From: Clostridium cibarium | GTDB lineage: Bacteria > Bacillota > Clostridia > Clostridiales > Clostridiaceae | Assembly: GCF_014836335.1 (NCBI RefSeq) | Contig: NZ_JACSRA010000003.1 | Coordinates: forward strand, 62,354 to 126,353 | DNA: 64,000 nucleotides | Direction of reading: 5' to 3' | Part shown: piece by piece, positions 27,995 through 35,900 of the stretch | How the letters are laid out: each line of letters begins with the position of its first letter | Numbering within the stretch: position 1 is the stretch's first letter | Translations under genes and position numbers: made by a program | Notes under the pieces: model-generated | Seen by the model: the letters and a program-made list of their open reading frames with translations, nothing else | What the model was told of the DNA's origin: nothing | The model's database searches: none

Positions 27995-28537
27995 ATGAAA
28001 AAATTTGTATGTACAGTATGTGGTTATATTCACGAAGGAGATGTTGCGCCAGAAAAGTGTCCAGTATGTGGAGTAGGTGCTGATAAGTTTGCAGAACAAA
28101 GCGAAGGAATGGCTTATGCAGATGAACATCATATAGGAACAGCTAAGGGAGTAGACCCAAGAATTATAGAAGGATTACAAGCTAACTTTACTGGAGAATG
28201 TACTGAAGTAGGGATGTACTTAGCTATGTCAAGGCAAGCTGATAGAGAAGGATTCCCAGAAGTTGCTGAAGCTTATAAGAGAATTGCTTTCGAAGAAGCA
28301 GAACATGCAGCTAAATTTGCTGAATTATTAGGAGAAGTTGTTGATGCTGATACTAAGACTAACTTAGAAAAGAGAGTAGCGGCAGAACATGGAGCTTGCC
28401 AAGGTAAGAAGGATTTAGCTACATTAGCAAAACAACTTAATTTAGATGCAATTCATGACACAGTACATGAAATGTGTAAAGATGAAGCTAGACATGGGAA
28501 GGCATTCCAAGGTTTATTAAATAGATATTTCAAATAA
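27995..28537 (+). CDS. Reverse rubrerythrin
   Basis: A 180-residue peroxide/oxygen-reducing iron protein. A rubredoxin-like FeS4 domain comes first ([11 protein letters not shown] and [11 protein letters not shown], ~5-40). A ferritin-like diiron four-helix domain follows ([46 protein letters not shown]). This order is the reverse of classical rubrerythrin and is typical of oxygen-induced clostridial proteins. It detoxifies H2O2 and O2 using NADH through partner reductases. ATG 27995 has GGGAGGA 8 bases before it. Confidence 0.95.
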   Translation: MKKFVCTVCGYIHEGDVAPEKCPVCGVGADKFAEQSEGMAYADEHHIGTAKGVDPRIIEGLQANFTGECTEVGMYLAMSRQADREGFPEVAEAYKRIAFEEAEHAAKFAELLGEVVDADTKTNLEKRVAAEHGACQGKKDLATLAKQLNLDAIHDTVHEMCKDEARHGKAFQGLLNRYFK

Positions 28538-28676
28538 AAATATAATTAGAAAGTTAGCTGATATTTAAAAAAATTAGACTGTTAATAATGCTGTGGTTCT
28601 CTTTATTTAGATAACTTAAATAGAAGATATCTATTTGAATGACGTGGCAATTTTAGAAATAACATTTTTGTAAAAT

Positions 28677-28730
28677 AAAAACAGAAGAGATGTTTTCGAT
28701 AATGAAAATATCTCTTCTGTTTTTATTTTT
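28677..28730 (+). terminator. Terminator downstream of rubrerythrin
   Basis: AACAGAAGAGAT and ATCTCTTCTGTT form the main stem, extended by TTTTC/GAAAA, followed by TTTTATTTTT. It lies 140 bases past the rubrerythrin stop. Confidence 0.8.
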
Positions 28731-29121
28731 AGCTAATTTAGATTTTAGAGAGAACGCAGAATAATTTTCGTAATGAATCATCAGCAGGGTTACCGTTTTA
28801 GTTTTAGTAAATTTTCTTAATTGCCTATTCACAGTAACATCTATTCATATATATCCTGCTTTATTAATAATACATTAATCTCTTACCATGAATTGGATAA
28901 TATCGATAATTTTATGTGTTATTTTAGGCACCATCGATTAAGATAAGTTTATACAATATAGTTATTTAAATTAAGTAGATGTAAGTTGAAATTTATTGAT
29001 ATAAATTAATTATATTAATAATGAGGAAATATTATTGAATAATAGGAGAAAGTTGTTAACAATATGGAAACATTTATGTGATAAAATTAGTGATGTTAGC
29101 TGGAGAAAATGTTAATAATGT

Positions 29122-29147
29122 GAAAAGTTATATGCATATAACTTTTC
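29122..29147 (+). repeat. 26-bp perfect palindrome upstream of the FG-GAP/3D gene
   Basis: GAAAAGTTATATG is followed directly by its exact reverse complement. There is no T run after it, so it fits an operator or an mRNA leader hairpin better than a terminator. Confidence 0.7.
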
Positions 29148-29199
29148 AAGGTTAAGATTATAGCTAAAATAATTTTATAAGAAATGAACGAACTTATTA

Positions 29200-30128
29200 G
29201 GGGGATAAAATGAAGGTAAAAAAGTTAATGGCGACAGTATTATTATTAGGCATGGTTCAAACATTATTGCCTAGTGTTGATGCTAAAGCAGCAATAGTTG
29301 ATGAGATGAAGTGGAAAATACACACAGCTACATCTATGGAAGAAATAGGTAATTCAAAGTGGCAATTTTTAATTGGAGACTACAATAGAGATGGTAGAGA
29401 AGATTTATATTGCATAAGGAAAGATGCAGGAAATCATACAAGTGTTCATATATTAGATGGATATTCAAATTATAAAGAAAATATGTTACATAAGGAGCTT
29501 CCAATAGAAGCGACAGGAGACAATTGGACATTTGTATTGGGAGACTATAATGGCGATGGTATTAAAGATTTATATTGCGTAAGAAAAGATAGTGGAGAAC
29601 ATACTAATGTGCATATATTAGATGGAAGTACAAATTTTCAAACATATATAGTTAGCAATATATTACCAATAGAAAATACAGATGAGAATTGGGATTTTAA
29701 AGCAGGAGATTATGACGGAGATGGTAAGGATGACTTATATTGCATAAAGAAAAATGGAGGAGAACATACAACTCTGCATATATTAAGTGCTAAAAGTGAT
29801 TTCCATGAATTTTTATGTCGAGTACCATTACCAATAGAAAACACAGGAAAGAACTGGGAGTTTGGGGTTAGTGATTATAATGGAGATAAAAAGCCAGATT
29901 TTTATGGTATAAGAAAAGATGGTGGAGCTACTACAAATGTACATGTAATGAATGGTAGCGATAATTATCAATCGTTTTTACTGCAGACAACTACAATAGC
30001 AGGGGCTACTGATGATAAAACTGATTTTATGGTCGGTAAAGGAAGATTTAATATATATTTTGTTAATAAAAATGGGACAGGCAGTGGAAAAACTGAATTG
30101 CATATGTTTGGATTGGATGAATTAGTAC
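29200..30128 (+). repeat. Direct repeat, copy 1 (~929 bp)
   Basis: Nearly identical to 30670-31598 at an offset of 1470 bases; I found three differences (29251 C/T, 30115 G/A, 30122 T/C). The identity begins at the ribosome site and ends where the C-terminal domains diverge. Confidence 0.93.
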
Positions 30129-30499
30129 AACCAGAGAAGCCTAAACAAGAAGATAAAATAGGAAAATCATATAGAGTAACATATTATACTACATTAGGTG
30201 GTGGATCTGAAACAGCTTCTGGAGTTTCTCTTAGAGGGAAGAATATAACAAATTGTAGATATATAGCAGTAGACCCAAGAGTTATTCCATTAGGGGCAAA
30301 AGTGTACATTGACTTTGGTGCAAATCATACTGTAACACATAATGGGATTACTACGGATTTAAATGGGTATTATCAAGCTGTTGATACAGGTGGTGCAATT
30401 AAAGGTTATAAAATAGATGTATTTTTAGGAGATGGCAGCTGGGAAAATGATGCCAATAGGTTAGGCGTTGGCCAGGCAACTGTTACTATAGTAGGTTAG
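29210..30499 (+). CDS. Secreted FG-GAP repeat protein with 3D domain
   Basis: A 429-residue secreted protein with a signal peptide (~1-28). Four FG-GAP/VCBS-like repeats with calcium-loop motifs GDYNRDGREDLYCIRKD, GDYNGDGIKDLYC, GDYDGDGKDDLYC and SDYNGDKKPDFYG (~45-270) probably bind surfaces. The C-terminal ~105 residues form a 3D (Asp-Asp-Asp) domain: YRVTYYTTLGGGSETASG, VDPRVIPLGAKVYIDFG, AVDTGGAIKGYKIDVF. Such domains occur in peptidoglycan-acting proteins related to lytic transglycosylases. The N-terminal 310 residues are almost identical to the next gene. RBS GGGGGA is 5-6 bases before the ATG. Confidence 0.88.
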   Translation: MKVKKLMATVLLLGMVQTLLPSVDAKAAIVDEMKWKIHTATSMEEIGNSKWQFLIGDYNRDGREDLYCIRKDAGNHTSVHILDGYSNYKENMLHKELPIEATGDNWTFVLGDYNGDGIKDLYCVRKDSGEHTNVHILDGSTNFQTYIVSNILPIENTDENWDFKAGDYDGDGKDDLYCIKKNGGEHTTLHILSAKSDFHEFLCRVPLPIENTGKNWEFGVSDYNGDKKPDFYGIRKDGGATTNVHVMNGSDNYQSFLLQTTTIAGATDDKTDFMVGKGRFNIYFVNKNGTGSGKTELHMFGLDELVQPEKPKQEDKIGKSYRVTYYTTLGGGSETASGVSLRGKNITNCRYIAVDPRVIPLGAKVYIDFGANHTVTHNGITTDLNGYYQAVDTGGAIKGYKIDVFLGDGSWENDANRLGVGQATVTIVG

Positions 30500-30669
30500 T
30501 AATAATAAAATAAGTTTTTTATATCAATACACTGTTTATTGTAAGAATATAACTAGTTTATCATAAAAGTACTTAAGCGTTTGGATTAATATAAATCAAA
30601 TATTATTATCCACTACATAAAGGTAACTTATGATGAGTTAGATATTATTAAATAAATTATATATAGTAT

Positions 30670-31598
30670 GGGGGATAAAATGAAGGTAAAAAAGTTAATG
30701 GCGACAGTATTATTATTAGGTATGGTTCAAACATTATTGCCTAGTGTTGATGCTAAAGCAGCAATAGTTGATGAGATGAAGTGGAAAATACACACAGCTA
30801 CATCTATGGAAGAAATAGGTAATTCAAAGTGGCAATTTTTAATTGGAGACTACAATAGAGATGGTAGAGAAGATTTATATTGCATAAGGAAAGATGCAGG
30901 AAATCATACAAGTGTTCATATATTAGATGGATATTCAAATTATAAAGAAAATATGTTACATAAGGAGCTTCCAATAGAAGCGACAGGAGACAATTGGACA
31001 TTTGTATTGGGAGACTATAATGGCGATGGTATTAAAGATTTATATTGCGTAAGAAAAGATAGTGGAGAACATACTAATGTGCATATATTAGATGGAAGTA
31101 CAAATTTTCAAACATATATAGTTAGCAATATATTACCAATAGAAAATACAGATGAGAATTGGGATTTTAAAGCAGGAGATTATGACGGAGATGGTAAGGA
31201 TGACTTATATTGCATAAAGAAAAATGGAGGAGAACATACAACTCTGCATATATTAAGTGCTAAAAGTGATTTCCATGAATTTTTATGTCGAGTACCATTA
31301 CCAATAGAAAACACAGGAAAGAACTGGGAGTTTGGGGTTAGTGATTATAATGGAGATAAAAAGCCAGATTTTTATGGTATAAGAAAAGATGGTGGAGCTA
31401 CTACAAATGTACATGTAATGAATGGTAGCGATAATTATCAATCGTTTTTACTGCAGACAACTACAATAGCAGGGGCTACTGATGATAAAACTGATTTTAT
31501 GGTCGGTAAAGGAAGATTTAATATATATTTTGTTAATAAAAATGGGACAGGCAGTGGAAAAACTGAATTGCATATGTTTGGATTAGATGAACTAGTAC
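30670..31598 (+). repeat. Direct repeat, copy 2 (~929 bp)
   Basis: Partner of 29200-30128. It spans the ribosome site, signal peptide and all four FG-GAP repeats; flanking sequence on both sides is unrelated. Confidence 0.93.
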
Positions 31599-31957
31599 CA
31601 ACAACTCCAACAGAAACTTCAGAGCAGAAAGTTATTAATGAAGCAATGAAACATTTGGGTAAACCATATGTATATAATACTACAGGCCCAGATACTTTTG
31701 ACTGTTCAGGATTTACTTCTTATGTGTATAGGCATGCTTTAGGAATTGAGATAGGTAGGGATACTTATGCTCAAGTTAATTCGGGTAGAGAAGTATCACA
31801 AAGTGAATTAAAACCTGGTGATTTAGTATTCCCAAAGAAGGATCACGTTGGAATATACATTGGAAATGGGAAAATGATACATGCTCCGCACCCAGGAGAT
31901 GTGGTTAAAATAGCTAATGTATATGCATTTTGGAAAGCAAGAAGAATAATAGGATAA
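30680..31957 (+). CDS. Secreted FG-GAP repeat protein with NlpC/P60 domain
   Basis: A 425-residue secreted protein. The signal peptide and four FG-GAP repeats match the preceding gene with one or no residue changes up to about residue 307. The C-terminal ~110 residues are then an NlpC/P60 cysteine peptidase: catalytic Cys in TFDCSGFTSYVY, His in DHVGIYIGNGKMIHAP. These enzymes cut D-Glu-(meso-DAP) bonds in peptidoglycan peptides. ATG 30680 is chosen to match the paralogue; an in-frame ATG at 30668 lacks a ribosome site. The peptidase half resembles the decayed gene at 43957 (AQV..GREVSQSEL.PGDLVFP). Confidence 0.9.
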   Translation: MKVKKLMATVLLLGMVQTLLPSVDAKAAIVDEMKWKIHTATSMEEIGNSKWQFLIGDYNRDGREDLYCIRKDAGNHTSVHILDGYSNYKENMLHKELPIEATGDNWTFVLGDYNGDGIKDLYCVRKDSGEHTNVHILDGSTNFQTYIVSNILPIENTDENWDFKAGDYDGDGKDDLYCIKKNGGEHTTLHILSAKSDFHEFLCRVPLPIENTGKNWEFGVSDYNGDKKPDFYGIRKDGGATTNVHVMNGSDNYQSFLLQTTTIAGATDDKTDFMVGKGRFNIYFVNKNGTGSGKTELHMFGLDELVPTTPTETSEQKVINEAMKHLGKPYVYNTTGPDTFDCSGFTSYVYRHALGIEIGRDTYAQVNSGREVSQSELKPGDLVFPKKDHVGIYIGNGKMIHAPHPGDVVKIANVYAFWKARRIIG

Positions 31958-31962
31958 GAAAT

Positions 31963-32006
31963 AAAAAGTGAACCATGCTAATGAGTTTTGGTTCACTTTT
32001 TATTTT
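31963..32006 (+). terminator. Bidirectional terminator
   Basis: AAAAAGTGAACC and GGTTCACTTTTT form a stem with T runs on both sides, between convergent genes. Confidence 0.85.
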
Positions 32007-32949
32007 AAGCTTTAATTATCGTTTTAACAGCATTTATTAATATTTCTTCATCATAATAATGGATAAAGTGATCAGAATTTTTAACTACTACTTGGGATGA
32101 CTTATTTGACCAAGAGAGCATTTCTTCTTGCGATTGAAACCAAGTCTTGTTAAATTCTTTTGAAAAGGATTTTCTGTTTCCAGCAGTAATAATATATAGA
32201 GGTGTATTTTTAAAGTTTATATCTTCCTTTAATACCAATGAACAATTAGATGAAAAATTTTTAATTTCTTTTATCATATATTCATTATAAAAGTTTTTAA
32301 TGTTAAGACGTTTTTTTAGTGATATTAGTTCTTTGGTAGATGTATTTCCTGAAATTTTTTTCTTTACACTTGGAATTAGTGTTATAAGTCTATAAATTCC
32401 TGTAAATTTAAAGAAGGTAGCTATTCGTAAATAAACTATAGATGGAAGTTTAATTTTAGCCTTAAAAGTAGGATTAACCCCATCCTCCATTATTATACCT
32501 TGAACTTCGTGAGGATATAATTGAGCATATCTTATAATTTCTATGCTTGCCATTGAGTGACATAAAAAAATGTATGGAGGTGTATGACCATTCTCTTTTA
32601 ATGAATATCTAATATCATTTACAAGATTATCTAGGCCTATAGAGGAAGAAAGATCTGGGCTAAAACCATATCCATATCTTTCGTATAAAGCAGTATTTGA
32701 AAATTTTGAAATTTTGTCTTGAAGATTGTAAAAATCACAATATGGGCTAGTAACTCCTAAGTTAGAAGCAATAACAACAGTAGTGGGCCCAGTACCTTTG
32801 GAAAATACATTAATGTTACCATGGGGAGTTTTAACTAATTGTCCTGGGTTAACAAAATTTTTATTTTGATAAAATAAAATAATCTCTTCTAATATTAATC
32901 CTATTGTGAGTAGGGATACTATTATGAGAACTAAATATAAGAAAACCAT
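32005..32949 (-). CDS. Membrane-anchored alpha/beta hydrolase
   Basis: A 314-residue protein with an N-terminal membrane helix (~1-20) and an alpha/beta-hydrolase domain. Support comes from VVIASNLGVTSPYCDFY (oxyanion region), the nucleophile strand FLCHSMASIEIIRYAQLYP and a C-terminal histidine in NSDHFIHYY. The nucleophile elbow is CHSMA rather than the usual GxSxG, so activity is plausible but not certain. ATG 32949 has AGAGG 8 bases upstream; the ATG at 32967 has none. The substrate is unknown. Confidence 0.75.
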   Translation of the reverse strand: MVFLYLVLIIVSLLTIGLILEEIILFYQNKNFVNPGQLVKTPHGNINVFSKGTGPTTVVIASNLGVTSPYCDFYNLQDKISKFSNTALYERYGYGFSPDLSSSIGLDNLVNDIRYSLKENGHTPPYIFLCHSMASIEIIRYAQLYPHEVQGIIMEDGVNPTFKAKIKLPSIVYLRIATFFKFTGIYRLITLIPSVKKKISGNTSTKELISLKKRLNIKNFYNEYMIKEIKNFSSNCSLVLKEDINFKNTPLYIITAGNRKSFSKEFNKTWFQSQEEMLSWSNKSSQVVVKNSDHFIHYYDEEILINAVKTIIKA

Positions 32950-33099
32950 AGTCCAACCTCTTTCCATAATTTGCTATAATATAAATATAGGATATTTTAA
33001 TTAATAGGTCAACTGTAGTTCACAAGTATTATTTGCCTAATTTACATAAAAAATATATAATTTTATGTAATCATAATTCACCTAGGAGGAAAAATAAGA

Positions 33100-34533
33100 A
33101 TGATGTTTTTAATATTTTTGATTGGTGCACTTCTGATAATAAATGTAGCATTTTGTTTATCTTTAATTTTTATCGAAAGAAAAGATCCAACAACAACCTG
33201 GGCGTGGTTATTAATAATGATTATACTGCCAGGTTTAGGGTTTATAATATATATTTTACTTGGTCAGAATTTAAGTAGAGAAAAATTATTTAAGGAAAAA
33301 ACTTTTAATGATGCAGTAAAGAGAAGAGAGTTATCAAAAAGCATTTTGGAAGATGGGCAAAGACATCATGTAGCAAGTGAATATCTAGATTTAATTAGGA
33401 TGAATTATAATCATTGCGGAGCTAAGTATACTACAGGAAATTCTGTGGATATATATTATGATGGTGAAGACAAATTTAGAGAATTGATTAAAGATTTAAA
33501 AAAAGCACAAAGATTCATTCATATTCAGTATTATATATTTAGAAGAGATTCAATTGGAAAGAAGATAATAAACATATTAGAGCAAAAAGCAGCTCAAGGA
33601 GTGGAAGTAAGATTTTTAGTTGATAGTATGGGATCATATACTTTAACAAAAAATCTTATGAAAAAACTTACTGAGAATGGAGGGAAGTTTGAAATATTTT
33701 TTCCAGGGGTGTTGCCGCATATAAATACACGTATTAATTACAGAAATCATAGAAAGATTGTGGTAATAGATGGTGAGTATGGATACATTGGTGGCTTTAA
33801 TGTAGGCAAAGAATACATTAATGAGGATAGGAAGATAGGTTTTTGGAGAGATACTCATATCAGAATTAAAGGAGAAGCAGTTAATGAGTTAACTGATAGA
33901 TTTCTATTAGATTGGTGTTATGCATCAGGAGAAAATATAGATAATTTTGAAAATTTTTATCCTGAGAAGACGTATAATGATGGAGATATAGGGATACAAG
34001 TAGTAACAAGTGGACCAGATCACGAAGAACAATATATTAAACACGGTTATTTGAAAATGATTAATAATGCTAAAAAGAGTATTTTTTTAGAAACTCCATA
34101 TTTTGTTCCAGATGAACCAGTGCTTGAAGCATTAAAATTATCAGCTTTATCTGGAGTAGATGTGAGAATAATAATACCAGCAAATCCAGATCATATATTT
34201 ATGAAGTGGGCAGCAAATTCATATATAGGAGAACTATTAGATTTAGGAGTGAAGGTGTATGAATATGAGAATGGTTTTATTCATGCCAAAACTATAGTGG
34301 TAGATGGACAGGTTTCTACAGTAGGAACAGCTAATATGGATATCAGAAGCTTCAAACTTAACTTTGAGGTTAATGCGTTTATTTATGATGATAGGATAGC
34401 TAGAAATTTAGAAAGACAGTTTTTTATAGATATTGAAAATTCTAAAGTAATAACAAAAGAAAATCATGATGGAAGAAGTAGACGTACAAGAATAAAAGAA
34501 TCACTAGTAAGATTACTTTCTCCAATTTTATAA
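33100..34533 (+). CDS. cls: Cardiolipin synthase
   Basis: Condenses two phosphatidylglycerols into cardiolipin and glycerol at the membrane. It is 477 residues, standard for bacterial Cls. Two N-terminal membrane helices (~1-60) precede two phospholipase-D HKD motifs: HRKIVVIDGEYGYIGG (~225) and HAKTIVVDGQVSTVGTAN (~405). AGGAGGA precedes the ATG by 9 bases; an ATG one codon later is also possible. No clear terminator follows before the promoter of the aromatic operon. Confidence 0.95.
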   Translation: MMFLIFLIGALLIINVAFCLSLIFIERKDPTTTWAWLLIMIILPGLGFIIYILLGQNLSREKLFKEKTFNDAVKRRELSKSILEDGQRHHVASEYLDLIRMNYNHCGAKYTTGNSVDIYYDGEDKFRELIKDLKKAQRFIHIQYYIFRRDSIGKKIINILEQKAAQGVEVRFLVDSMGSYTLTKNLMKKLTENGGKFEIFFPGVLPHINTRINYRNHRKIVVIDGEYGYIGGFNVGKEYINEDRKIGFWRDTHIRIKGEAVNELTDRFLLDWCYASGENIDNFENFYPEKTYNDGDIGIQVVTSGPDHEEQYIKHGYLKMINNAKKSIFLETPYFVPDEPVLEALKLSALSGVDVRIIIPANPDHIFMKWAANSYIGELLDLGVKVYEYENGFIHAKTIVVDGQVSTVGTANMDIRSFKLNFEVNAFIYDDRIARNLERQFFIDIENSKVITKENHDGRSRRTRIKESLVRLLSPIL

Positions 34534-34549
34534 AAAACAGTAAAAATTA

Positions 34550-34577
34550 TTGACAATATTAGTGAAATTGATATAAT
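34550..34577 (+). promoter_or_regulatory. Promoter of the aromatic operon
   Basis: TTGACA (34550-34555), a 16-base spacer and TATAAT (34572-34577) match the sigma-A consensus at all twelve positions. It is placed to start transcription near 34584, ahead of the small aromatic-rich ORF. Confidence 0.85.
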
Positions 34578-34635
34578 AATAAGAAAAGGATAAAAAAATA
34601 AGGGAAAATATACAAATTTAATAATGGAGGACACT

Positions 34636-34767
34636 ATGGAAGGAATGGTTAAAGAAGTATTAGCAAAATCTTATAGCTTTTTTTACTTTATATTCTGGGG
34701 CTTTTATTTTAGCGCTGGCTATTTATTTTGCAAAAAAAAGAATAAATCCTTTCTAATGAGTGTATAG
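34636..34767 (+). CDS. Candidate aromatic leader peptide (43 codons)
   Basis: ATG 34636 follows GGAGG (34626-34630) by 5 bases; the stop is TAG 34765-34767. Thirteen of 43 residues are aromatic (8 Phe, 4 Tyr, 1 Trp), and 12 of the 19 residues at positions 13-31 are aromatic, with FFYFIFWGFYF at the centre. It lies between a consensus promoter and a terminator directly before nine aromatic-pathway genes. Its last codons (34753-34761) are complementary to the terminator's left arm and loop. It most likely acts as a sensor of Phe/Tyr/Trp-tRNA charging by ribosome stalling. The alternative is a small one-helix membrane protein with a basic tail (CKKKNK), though such helices are normally Leu/Ile/Val-rich. 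Confidence 0.75.
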   Translation: MEGMVKEVLAKSYSFFYFIFWGFYFSAGYLFCKKKNKSFLMSV

Positions 34768-34837
34768 TTGTTATTAGTGTATAATAAATTGTTTTAAATG
34801 ATTATTTGAGAGAACTCATTAGTGAGTTCTCTTTTTT
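34753..34837 (+). promoter_or_regulatory. Attenuator: alternative antiterminator/terminator pairing
   Basis: Terminator: 34808-34818 (GAGAGAACTCA) pairs with 34823-34833 around a TTAG loop and is followed by a T run (34832-34837). Antiterminator: CTAATGAGT (34753-34761) is exactly complementary to ACTCATTAG (34814-34822), which covers the loop and upper left arm of the terminator. The 5' partner lies in the last leader codons. A ribosome that reaches the stop would cover it and let the terminator form; one stalled at the aromatic codons would leave it free. A small hairpin (34771-34787) sits between. Confidence 0.7.
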
Positions 34838-34867
34838 AATATATAAAAAAAGAGGGGGCAATAAAAA

Positions 34868-35881
34868 ATGATAGTAATATTAAAACAAGGAACAACACAA
34901 AAAGAAATTGATAACATTACAGATGCGATTGAAAAAAAAGGTGTTAAGGTTAATCCCGTTATTGGTAAAGAACTAATAATACTAGGCTTAGTTGGAGATA
35001 CAAGCAAGATTGATCATACACAAATTGAAGCCAACAGAAATGTTGAAAAAGTTATGCATGTGGCAGAGCCTTTTAAAAAAGCTAATAGAATGTTTCATCC
35101 TGAACCATCAATTATAGATGTAAATGGAAATAAAATTGGTGGTAATAAAATTGCAATGATTGCAGGACCATGTTCTGTTGAAAGCGAAGAGCAAATTACA
35201 TCAATTGCTGAAGATGTTAAGAAAAGTGGGGCAAATTTCTTAAGAGGTGGTGCTTTTAAACCGAGAACTTCACCTTATGCATTTCAAGGATTGAAGTATG
35301 AAGGATTAGAATTACTAAAGAAGGCGAAAGAGAAAACAGGACTTCCAATAGTAACTGAAATTATGTCGCCATATGATATTGATAAGTTTGTTGAAGATGT
35401 AGATGTAATACAAGTTGGAGCAAGAAATATGCAAAACTTTGATTTATTAAAAGAACTAGGGAAAACAAATAAAACAATTCTTTTAAAGAGAGGATTGTCA
35501 GCTACTATAGAAGAATGGCTAATGTCAGCTGAATATATTATGGCTGGGGGAAATGAAAATATAGTTCTTTGTGAAAGAGGAATAAGAACCTTTGAAACTT
35601 ATACAAGAAATACCTTAGACTTAAGTGCTGTTCCAGCTATTAAGAAACTTAGTCATCTACCAATAATAATTGACCCAAGTCATGCTACAGGAAAATGGTG
35701 GATGGTTGATCCACTTGCAAAGGCAGCTATTGCAATTGGTGCAGATGGATTAATTATAGAAGTTCACAATGATCCAGCAAATGCGTTATGTGATGGACAA
35801 CAATCAATCAAGCCTAGCGTATATAACAATTTAGTTACAGAATTAAGGTTAATAGCTAAGGCTATTGGTAGAGAAATTTAA
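34868..35881 (+). CDS. aroF: DAHP synthase (class I beta), copy 1
   Basis: First step of the shikimate pathway: PEP plus erythrose 4-phosphate to DAHP. It is 337 residues, with an N-terminal ferredoxin-like regulatory domain (~1-70) as in Thermotoga-type feedback-sensitive enzymes. The catalytic barrel carries MIAGPCSVESEEQI, RGGAFKPRTSPYAFQG, QVGARNMQNFDLL, LLKRGLSATIEEWLM and IIDPSHATG. It heads the aromatic operon, 31 bases after the attenuator T run, with AGAGGGGG before the ATG. A paralogue lies at 41905. Confidence 0.95.
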   Translation: MIVILKQGTTQKEIDNITDAIEKKGVKVNPVIGKELIILGLVGDTSKIDHTQIEANRNVEKVMHVAEPFKKANRMFHPEPSIIDVNGNKIGGNKIAMIAGPCSVESEEQITSIAEDVKKSGANFLRGGAFKPRTSPYAFQGLKYEGLELLKKAKEKTGLPIVTEIMSPYDIDKFVEDVDVIQVGARNMQNFDLLKELGKTNKTILLKRGLSATIEEWLMSAEYIMAGGNENIVLCERGIRTFETYTRNTLDLSAVPAIKKLSHLPIIIDPSHATGKWWMVDPLAKAAIAIGADGLIIEVHNDPANALCDGQQSIKPSVYNNLVTELRLIAKAIGREI

Positions 35882-35900
35882 TATAAGGAATGATTAAACT

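Larger units (their letters stand above)
28538..29209 (+). other. 672-bp intergenic region, no gene seen
   Basis: It holds one terminator (28677-28730) and one perfect palindrome (29122-29147). The only ORF-like signal is a 17-codon hydrophobic frame from ATG 28888 without a ribosome site. No riboswitch consensus was recognised. Confidence 0.7.

Noticed and set aside
27866..28132. Minus-strand ORF of 88 codons overlapping the rubrerythrin gene
   Set aside because: It is antisense to a clearly conserved gene, has no ribosome site, and runs through the promoter.
28888..28941. 17-codon hydrophobic ORF in the intergenic region after rubrerythrin
   Set aside because: No ribosome site, no promoter, and too short to support as a gene.
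28740..29200. Riboswitch (c-di-GMP or c-di-AMP type) upstream of the cell-wall protein gene
   Set aside because: I looked for the conserved cores of these classes on both strands and did not find them.
29334..29531. Identical minus-strand ORFs in both FG-GAP genes (also 30804-31001)
   Set aside because: They are identical only because the plus-strand genes are duplicated; no independent coding signal.
33033..33278. 81-codon ORF overlapping the start of cls
   Set aside because: No ribosome site and no family resemblance; it is a shadow of the cls frame.
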